This document shows, in pieces, positions 1 to 4,621 of a DNA stretch of 14,227 nt. Every line of letters starts with the position of its first letter. The first letter of the stretch is position 1. A program made the position numbers and the translations under genes. A model generated the notes under the pieces. That model did no database searches and was not told where the DNA came from. It was given only the letters and a program-made list of their open reading frames with translations. The stretch is from DAOTUL01 sp034437435 (GTDB lineage Bacteria > Chloroflexota > Anaerolineae > Aggregatilineales > Phototrophicaceae): the NCBI GenBank assembly GCA_964417785.1, contig CAYQJO010000101.1:1-14227 (forward strand), written 5' to 3'.

Positions 1-72
1 TGAGTTTCGTCACTTCACCAGATACACCAGCAGAACTACAGTGAACGTATCTGAATAATGCGAGGTTAGATC

Positions 73-468
73 ATGGGAACCATTACAGCAAAATACCAGG
101 GTGATATGCTTTTTGAGACCAACCTGGGCAGTCATACCTGTCAAGTGGATGTACCTGCCAGCATGGGCGGCAAAGACCGTGCACCGACCCCGCCGGAGTT
201 CTTCCTGAACTCGCTGGCGACCTGTGTGGCCGCGTTCGTCACCAATTATTGTAACCAGAACGGTATCGACGCAACCGGCCTCTATGTGGAGTTGGCCTTT
301 GACAAAGTAGAGCATCCCACCCGCTTTGTCAATCTGGCTGCCCACATTCATCTGCCCAACGGTGACTTCAAGAAGCGGGAAGCCGCCCTTCGACGGGTTG
401 CGGAACACTGCCCGGTTCACGAAACCATTGCCATGTTCGACGGGTTCAAGATCGACATTGCCGAGTAG
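73..468 (+). CDS. OsmC/YhfA-family peroxiredoxin-like protein
   Basis: 131-residue protein of the OsmC/Ohr superfamily, cytoplasmic thiol proteins that reduce organic or inorganic hydroperoxides. The two family cysteines are present: Cys51 in the helix motif PEFFLNSLATC (residues 41-51) and Cys113 in HCPVHETI, at the spacing expected for the peroxidatic/resolving pair. Length is normal for the family. Cys23 and Cys60 are extra. The PPEFFLNSLATC form looks closer to the YhfA/OsmC-like branch than to Ohr, so the substrate is uncertain. The ATG is preceded by a GAGGT Shine-Dalgarno sequence at 62-66. The next gene begins 44 bases downstream on the same strand with its own strong ribosome site, so co-transcription is possible. 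No signal peptide is seen. Confidence 0.9.
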   Translation: MGTITAKYQGDMLFETNLGSHTCQVDVPASMGGKDRAPTPPEFFLNSLATCVAAFVTNYCNQNGIDATGLYVELAFDKVEHPTRFVNLAAHIHLPNGDFKKREAALRRVAEHCPVHETIAMFDGFKIDIAE

Positions 469-512
469 AACATGCTATTCTATGGGGGACCAGCCTGATC
501 GGAGGAAATTAC

Positions 513-1793
513 ATGTTGTTGATGCTGATCTCCCTTTTCTCTCTCTTTTTTCAGCAAGCCAATACACTGGACTTTGGCAGTCTCACCACCGGAGATGTGA
601 CGGCTCTGCGGGGTACATCCCTCTATTCATTTGAGGCCATCGCCGGCGATACCGTCTATGTCTCCATCACCTCGGATGACATGGACCCTTTCGTGCAATT
701 GTTCGATCCACAAGAGACCTTGTTGGCTGAGGCTGAAGGCCAGGGTGCCTTGGTCGGTCCGATCACACTGGAAGCGGACGGCATCTACTTTATCAACGCG
801 GGCCGCCCCGGTTGGAGCGACGCCACCGGCAGTTTCACGATACTGCTGGATCGTGCGGACGTTCAGCCCATCCGCAACAACGCCAATCGCAAATTGGAGA
901 GCCGCAATCATGTCGAGTTCTTCCAATTTGAGGCCGAGGCCGGTGATCTTTATAGCTATCAGGTCCAGGCTGATAATGCCGTCATGACCTTGCTGGCACC
1001 GGACGGTTCGCTTGTGTTTGAAGAAGGCTTCTACGAATCGCCGGAAATGCCGCTGAGCCAGATGCCAGTGGACGGTGAATACCTGCTGGTGGTCCGAACA
1101 CCGCTGCTGGAAGGCGTAGACTTCACCCTGCATGGGCAGACCATCCAACCGACCGTCCTGGAAGTTGGCGATCCGATCACGGGGGAGATCAACCGCCGTG
1201 CTTTCTTCAGTTTCGACAGTCTGGCGGGCAAGACCTGGCAGCTTGAAGCCGAATTCCCTGAAGGTGGTGATGGCTTCATGGCCGTTTACTACATGACCGG
1301 CAGGCTCTGGTGGGATACGCAGTTGGTTTATGACTACGACAGTGGGGCAAATGGCAATCCACGTATTGCGCCATTCATCGCCCCCGAAGACGGTACCTAC
1401 TATGTCATGCTGGATTTTACGTCCTATGAAAGCGATGTTGAGGCCGTTGAATATACCCTGAGTTTCCGTCCCGGCACCCAGATCAGTCTGGCCCCGGATG
1501 CTGAGATCGTGGAGACCATCTCCGCCGAAACCGGCAACATGGCGTTCACCTATAACGGTACGGCGGGTGAGATCATCAGCATTCGTCTGACGCGCCTGTC
1601 ACAAGCGGGTTCTCCCGGTATCAGCGTATTTTCGCCAGAGAACGAAATCGCCAACTTCACCGGATACGCGGCCCGAAGTGCTACCTTTGAGCTTGAACTG
1701 GCGTTTGATGGCTTGTATCTGTTCACGGTTTGGGATGCCTCGTATTCGGGTGAGGAGATGACCTTTTCGTTGATGCTGACGAGCATCAAATAA
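513..1793 (+). CDS. Secreted protein with four PPC-like beta-sandwich repeats
   Basis: 426-residue protein with a hydrophobic N-terminus (residues 1-14) that looks like a signal peptide or anchor but lacks the usual basic residue. The rest reads as four repeats of about 90-105 residues (roughly 20-113, 118-208, 214-318, 328-424). Each has the pattern of bacterial pre-peptidase C-terminal (PPC)-like domains: a phenylalanine-containing strand followed by an AG turn (FEAIAGD, FEAEAGD, FDSLAGK, YNGTAGE), a D-P or S-P turn, then a DGxY strand (EADGIYFI, VDGEYLLV, EDGTYYVM, FDGLYLFT). No protease or other catalytic domain is present, so it is probably an extracellular binding or adhesive protein; function unknown. 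The ATG at 513 has GGAGG at 501-505, and no upstream in-frame ATG exists after the OsmC-like gene. A hairpin follows at 1844-1865. Confidence 0.82.
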   Translation: MLLMLISLFSLFFQQANTLDFGSLTTGDVTALRGTSLYSFEAIAGDTVYVSITSDDMDPFVQLFDPQETLLAEAEGQGALVGPITLEADGIYFINAGRPGWSDATGSFTILLDRADVQPIRNNANRKLESRNHVEFFQFEAEAGDLYSYQVQADNAVMTLLAPDGSLVFEEGFYESPEMPLSQMPVDGEYLLVVRTPLLEGVDFTLHGQTIQPTVLEVGDPITGEINRRAFFSFDSLAGKTWQLEAEFPEGGDGFMAVYYMTGRLWWDTQLVYDYDSGANGNPRIAPFIAPEDGTYYVMLDFTSYESDVEAVEYTLSFRPGTQISLAPDAEIVETISAETGNMAFTYNGTAGEIISIRLTRLSQAGSPGISVFSPENEIANFTGYAARSATFELELAFDGLYLFTVWDASYSGEEMTFSLMLTSIK

Positions 1794-1843
1794 GCTTAAC
1801 TGTTCACCGGAAACAATTTCAACTAGACTGTAAGAAAATCGGT

Positions 1844-1865
1844 GGCGAGGCCAGCCCTCGCCTTT
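1844..1865 (+). terminator. GC-rich hairpin upstream of the GT2 gene (weak terminator or attenuator)
   Basis: A perfect 7-bp inverted repeat, GGCGAGG (1844-1850) and CCTCGCC (1856-1862), encloses a 5-base loop and is followed by only three T. It lies 50 bases after the PPC-repeat gene and 19 bases before the ATG at 1882; the GAGAGG ribosome site (1866-1871) follows it directly. It could end transcription of the upstream gene weakly, or modulate expression of the GT2 gene. The short T run keeps confidence low. Confidence 0.4.
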
Positions 1866-1881
1866 GAGAGGTATTTTATTT

Positions 1882-2658
1882 ATGTCCAGGATCACGGTCG
1901 TACTGCCAACCTATAATGAAGCCGAAAACCTGCCTCATCTGATTCCGGCACTGCTCGAACTGCCGCTGGACGATCTAAGCATACTGGTGGTGGACGATGG
2001 TTCACCCGATGGCACAGGTCAAATCGCGGATCAATTTGCCGGCCAGTTGCCCGGACAGGTGAACGTTCTGCATCGCACAGAGAAAGCGGGCCTGGGACCT
2101 GCCTATATCGCCGGATTCAAGCAGGCCCTGGCGATGGGTACGGACTACATTGTGCAAATGGATGCGGATTTCTCGCACCAACCTAAATACATCCCTGTGA
2201 TGTACGATCTTATCAACCGGGGAGCCGATATGGTGATGGGGTCGCGTTTCATTCGCGGTGGCAGTGTGGACTCATCCTGGGGTGCCTACCGCAAGTTGTT
2301 AAGCTGGTGGGCCAACCGGCTGTACGTCCCCACTATTCTGCATATTCCCGTCTACGACGCGACTGGCGGCTACCGGCTGTGGTGCAGCGAGACATTAGTC
2401 GGCATGGACCTGGATCGGGTACACAGTAACGGATATGTGTTTCAGGTGGAGATGGCCTATGTCGCAGTCCGTCTGGGATACAAAGTAGTCGAAACGCCGA
2501 TACACTTTCCCGACCGCCAACGCGGCGAGTCCAAGATGGACTCGCGTATCGCATTGGAAGCGGCCATGCGTGTCTGGGAGATTCGCCGGCGGCATCATAA
2601 TCTCAATCCGTTGATGCGACGGCAAACCAACTATGCTGTGACGGATACTCAGGTTTGA
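1882..2658 (+). CDS. Polyprenol-phosphate mannose synthase-like GT2 glycosyltransferase
   Basis: 258-residue family GT2 enzyme resembling dolichyl/polyprenyl-phosphate beta-mannosyltransferases, which transfer mannose from GDP-mannose to a polyprenyl phosphate at the inner membrane face. Visible motifs: VVDDGSPDGTG (36-46) for nucleotide binding, MDADFSHQP (93-101) carrying the DxD metal site, GSRFIRGG (120-127), DATGGYRLW (159-167) and RGESKM (214-219), all in family order. There is no C-terminal membrane segment, so it is the short, single-domain type. I prefer the ATG at 1882 over an in-frame TTG at 1864, because GAGAGG at 1866-1871 is well spaced for it and the family starts with a short lead into VVLPTYNE. 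It ends tail to tail with the BON gene, overlapping by 10 bases. The product could feed the GT-C enzyme at 4622. The transferred sugar (mannose versus glucose) is inferred from family. Confidence 0.87.
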   Translation: MSRITVVLPTYNEAENLPHLIPALLELPLDDLSILVVDDGSPDGTGQIADQFAGQLPGQVNVLHRTEKAGLGPAYIAGFKQALAMGTDYIVQMDADFSHQPKYIPVMYDLINRGADMVMGSRFIRGGSVDSSWGAYRKLLSWWANRLYVPTILHIPVYDATGGYRLWCSETLVGMDLDRVHSNGYVFQVEMAYVAVRLGYKVVETPIHFPDRQRGESKMDSRIALEAAMRVWEIRRRHHNLNPLMRRQTNYAVTDTQV

Positions 2659-3065
2659 TCAAACGAGGTGACGACCCGCCGGACGCCGGGGACACTGCCC
2701 ACATGCTGAACCAGTTGCTCCAGATCGGCGTCATCGGGTAACGTGCCATAGAGTATCACGGTCCCATACTCCAAACGGGCAAATACCCCATAGGGCAGGT
2801 CTCGTGCCGCCGTCAGGCGCAAGTTCTCATCGCTGTAAAACTCACTTGCGTCAACGCTAATAACACCGTGTACTTCCGGTACACGGCTCATCACATAGCC
2901 ATGGGTGACAGCGGTCCTGGTGTAACCGTTGATTATGACATGACCATCCTCAACCGTGACTTGAATATGGTGGCGATCATTCACCACTGGCGGATAATCA
3001 CCGAGAACATGATGAATATCGGCCTCAATGTCGATATCCGGGCGCGTGGTTGTTAGCTCTTTCAT
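2649..3065 (-). CDS. Cytoplasmic double BON-domain protein
   Basis: 138-residue protein with two BON-like modules. The first (about 8-70) shows the sequence I-x-V-x-V-x-D-G-H-V-I-I-N-G and ends in VHGVISVDA; the second (about 76-135) shows YGTVILYGTL and ends in VPGVRRVVTSF. BON domains occur in OsmY-type and other proteins and are thought to bind phospholipid or peptidoglycan-linked partners. Unlike OsmY it has no signal peptide, so it probably works in the cytoplasm or at the inner membrane face. The start codon is preceded on the minus strand by AAGGAA and a likely promoter at 3099-3127. Its stop codon lies inside the 3' end of the convergent GT2 gene (10-base overlap). SixA lies 42 bases upstream. 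The specific partner is unknown. Confidence 0.8.
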   Translation of the reverse strand: MKELTTTRPDIDIEADIHHVLGDYPPVVNDRHHIQVTVEDGHVIINGYTRTAVTHGYVMSRVPEVHGVISVDASEFYSDENLRLTAARDLPYGVFARLEYGTVILYGTLPDDADLEQLVQHVGSVPGVRRVVTSFDQT

Positions 3066-3098
3066 AATTTTTTTCCTTAAACAACAATATCAGCCAAC

Positions 3099-3127
3099 AT
3101 TATAGCGTCAGCCATCAAGCACATCAA
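3099..3127 (-). promoter_or_regulatory. Probable sigma-70 promoter for the BON-domain gene
   Basis: On the minus strand, TTGATG (3127-3122) is followed after 17 bases by a perfect TATAAT (3104-3099). The start codon is 33 bases beyond the -10 box. The -35 box and most of the spacer lie inside the last codons of sixA. This suggests the BON gene can be expressed independently of sixA. Confidence 0.6.
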
Positions 3128-3578
3128 ATACACGCGGTGCAATTAACCAGACCAGGGTTCCGTGCAGCCCGGCACGATCAAACAGATCGATCCGTGCCAG
3201 ACCACCTTTTTTCATGGCGACGGTAGCCCCACTCAGGGCATTTACCACCCCGCTCATCGACGGTTCATGGCCGACAAACAGGACTTCCGCATCATCCGGC
3301 AAATCAGCGATCAGACTCCGAACCGCTGCAACATCAAAGCCAAAATTGACTTCATCGCGAATTTCAACTGACACATTTAATGCCCCCGCGACAATCTCCG
3401 CCGTGCGCTGTGCGCGAATACGTGGGCTGGCGAAGATTTGGCTCGGCTTGATCCCCAGCGCAGCCATTACACGGGCAGCGGTAGCCGTCCGGGTTTCACC
3501 TCTGGCGCTCAACCGGCGATTGTAGTCGTCCATACCGTCTTCAGCATCACCATGTCGTAAAAAGTACAATTTCGTCAT
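3108..3578 (-). CDS. sixA: SixA-like phosphohistidine phosphatase
   Basis: 156-residue member of the small histidine-phosphatase branch typified by SixA, which removes phosphate from phosphohistidine in HPt or phosphotransferase-system proteins. The catalytic RHG is at residues 8-10 (phospho-accepting His9), the second arginine cluster is SPRIRAQRTAE (51-61), and the second histidine is His104 in FVGHEPSMS. These give the full active-site set. Length matches SixA. AAGGAA ahead of the ATG is a good ribosome site. No promoter is visible in the 70 bases upstream, which instead hold the pilin terminator, so transcription may come by read-through or from inside the pilin gene. Its cognate partner is not in view, although a histidine kinase gene lies about 9.5 kb away. 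Confidence 0.88.
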   Translation of the reverse strand: MTKLYFLRHGDAEDGMDDYNRRLSARGETRTATAARVMAALGIKPSQIFASPRIRAQRTAEIVAGALNVSVEIRDEVNFGFDVAAVRSLIADLPDDAEVLFVGHEPSMSGVVNALSGATVAMKKGGLARIDLFDRAGLHGTLVWLIAPRVFDVLDG

Positions 3579-3599
3579 TTTCGTTCCTTCCTGGAATCC

Positions 3600-3625
3600 A
3601 AAAGGGGCGTCCTCGGACGCCCCTT
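3600..3625 (-). terminator. Intrinsic terminator of the Flp pilin gene
   Basis: A perfect 10-bp stem (3602-3611 with 3616-3625; AAGGGGCGTC and its complement) with a 4-base loop lies 24 bases after the pilin stop codon. Read on the minus strand it runs into TTTT (3603-3600). The run of T is short, but the stem is very GC-rich. It lies between the pilin and sixA. Confidence 0.75.
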
Positions 3626-3648
3626 CCGCAGTTGACCTACGAACTAGA

Positions 3649-3795
3649 CTAGAAGTTCGACAGGATGTTGGAGAAAACGTTGCCGATTGCCGGCCCCAGG
3701 AGGGTCAGAATGACAATCACGACAACTGCGACGAGTACGAGGATGAGCGCATATTCGACCAGGCCCTGGCCTTCTTCTTGAGGTCTGTACAGCAT
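3649..3795 (-). CDS. flp: Flp/Fap-type pilin
   Basis: 48-residue prepilin of the Flp (type IVb) family, the major subunit of Tad pili used in adhesion. The short leader ends at Gly9, followed by QGLVEY. This fits the prepilin-peptidase rule G|xxxxEY, with Glu at +5 and Tyr at +6, and would leave a 39-residue mature pilin. A hydrophobic helix follows (about 16-34). I chose the ATG at 3795 because AAGGAGT stands about 9 bases ahead of it; a longer reading frame runs upstream to 3894 but has no family sequence in its first 33 residues and crosses the promoter. The gene has its own promoter and terminator, so it looks monocistronic and probably well expressed. No Tad secretion ATPase, TadB/C, secretin or prepilin peptidase gene is in the window. 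Confidence 0.9.
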   Translation of the reverse strand: MLYRPQEEGQGLVEYALILVLVAVVVIVILTLLGPAIGNVFSNILSNF

Positions 3796-3848
3796 GATAA
3801 TTACTCCTTGAAGATGAATTAGATAACTACAATCTGTAGCTTGATTAC

Positions 3849-3878
3849 ATAGTAGCATAGACTTTGTGTGAATGTCAA
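3849..3878 (-). promoter_or_regulatory. Sigma-70-type promoter of the pilin gene
   Basis: On the minus strand, a perfect -35 TTGACA (3878-3873) and a -10 TACTAT (3854-3849; four of six consensus bases) are 18 bases apart. The start codon of flp is 53 bases beyond the -10 box. A small inverted repeat CTACA/TGTAG with a 3-base loop (3827-3839) lies in the presumed 5' leader. Confidence 0.7.
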
Positions 3879-3988
3879 AGGGGTGTGATCTCAACTTTAC
3901 AAGTTTTTACATCTACCATGAAAACCGCAAAAAAAGGGCGTTTTTGATGCTGTTTTTCTGTAAAAGATTATCATATACCACGCGCAAT

Positions 3989-4076
3989 TTGTTAATAAAT
4001 GCTTATTTACCCGGTAGACAATACCCGGAAAGCCGATTCGGGACCTTAAGTTTTGTCTGGGAATTGTTGATAAATG
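3989..4076. repeat. Pair of 13-base direct repeats
   Basis: TTGTTAATAAATG (3989-4001) and TTGTTGATAAATG (4064-4076) differ at one base and start 75 bases apart. The first copy overlaps the left arm of the palindrome at 3991-4010. They may be two binding sites for one regulator; no other function is evident. Confidence 0.4.
3991..4010. promoter_or_regulatory. Operator-like imperfect palindrome
   Basis: Two 8-base arms, GTTAATAA and TTATTTAC, are separated by ATGC. Seven of eight positions pair. The element lies about 110 bases upstream of the pilin -35 box and 87 bases past the end of the unknown gene at 4097. The size and symmetry suit a dimeric repressor or activator. In AT-rich DNA such a palindrome can arise by chance. 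Confidence 0.35.
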
Positions 4077-4096
4077 TATGGAATTGGTCAAAACCC

Positions 4097-4519
4097 TTAA
4101 GATTCTGATGGCGGTATGGATTGCAGTTGCTGGTGCAACTCATCGACTGCTATTTTTAGCGCCGGATGTTCCAGAGATGGGTGTTCATTAAGCCGGCTGA
4201 CTGCATATTGATCGTTCATGTTGCTGGCGTAAATGGCCGTGACACTATGTTCGGTCAGATGGCGCAGGATATAGGGATACTCCTGGCGGGCATGATACGT
4301 GACTGCATCCAGAATGGTCTTCATAGATTGTTCGCGGCCATCCACTCGGATCGTCACCGCATCCTGGTTGACATTTGCCTGATCGGCAGCTTCATGAACG
4401 GCATCAACCAGACCCGGTATGGGTTCAACCCAAAACCGTAGTGACAGATGGGGGATGGCTTCCTGACCGGTCACGGTCGCTTTCAGGACACGCCAGAAGG
4501 CTTTTGCATAACGGAACAT
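4097..4519 (-). CDS. Conserved-looking hypothetical protein, 140 residues
   Basis: I do not recognise a named domain. The protein begins with a short amphipathic, aromatic and basic segment (MFRYAKAFWRVLKA), then a segment with FWVEPIPGLVDAVHEAA, an RVDGREQSMKTILDAV stretch, a histidine- and tyrosine-rich AVTYHARQEYPYILRHL stretch, and a helical C-terminus ending in serine and glutamate. The composition is that of a real, soluble, mostly helical protein with no signal peptide or full membrane helix. Start choice is uncertain: the ATG at 4519 has no obvious ribosome site. An in-frame GTG at 4540 would add seven residues but falls in the -35 box of the divergent promoter, so I prefer the ATG. 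The gene is divergent from the GT-C gene, with 102 bases between start codons. Confidence 0.72.
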   Translation of the reverse strand: MFRYAKAFWRVLKATVTGQEAIPHLSLRFWVEPIPGLVDAVHEAADQANVNQDAVTIRVDGREQSMKTILDAVTYHARQEYPYILRHLTEHSVTAIYASNMNDQYAVSRLNEHPSLEHPALKIAVDELHQQLQSIPPSES

Positions 4520-4533
4520 GGTTTTTACGACAC

Positions 4534-4563
4534 TTGACACACACAGTTGAGCGCGGATATGAT
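4534..4563 (+). promoter_or_regulatory. Sigma-70-type promoter of the GT-C glycosyltransferase gene
   Basis: A perfect TTGACA (4534-4539) and TATGAT (4558-4563; five of six consensus bases) are separated by 18 bases. Transcription would begin near 4570 and leave a leader of about 50 bases before the ATG at 4622. The -35 box sits only 15 bases from the start codon of the divergent gene at 4519, so the two genes' control regions must overlap. Confidence 0.7.
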
Positions 4564-4621
4564 TTCTGCGCTTCGGTATTGTTCCATATGATGCTTAACC
4601 TTCGATGATAATTAGGACGCT

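Larger units (their letters stand above)
3796..4096. other. AT-rich intergenic region between the pilin and an unknown gene
   Basis: This 301-base gap is clearly more AT-rich than its surroundings. It holds the pilin promoter, an operator-like palindrome (3991-4010), a near-identical 13-base direct repeat (3989-4001 and 4064-4076, one mismatch) and an A/T-only hairpin around 3928-3946. Two short reading frames cross it (about 64 and 78 codons, opposite strands), but neither has a good ribosome site or recognisable protein sequence, so I do not call a gene here. Confidence 0.65.

Noticed and set aside
1..72. Promoter or upstream gene end before the OsmC-like gene
   Set aside because: AATAAT at 54-59 could be a -10 box but no -35 box stands at the right distance, and too little sequence is present to tell whether a gene ends here.
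3928..3946. A/T hairpin as terminator for the gene at 4097-4519
   Set aside because: The stem is made almost only of A-T pairs and lies about 150 bases past the stop codon; not stable enough to call.
3872..4108. Small open frames on both strands in the AT-rich gap
   Set aside because: No ribosome sites, no domain, basic-aromatic composition as expected of AT-rich non-coding DNA; the first also runs over the pilin promoter.
4097..4540. GTG at 4540 as the start of the unknown gene
   Set aside because: It adds seven residues with no ribosome site and falls on the TTGACA box of the divergent promoter; the ATG at 4519 is simpler.
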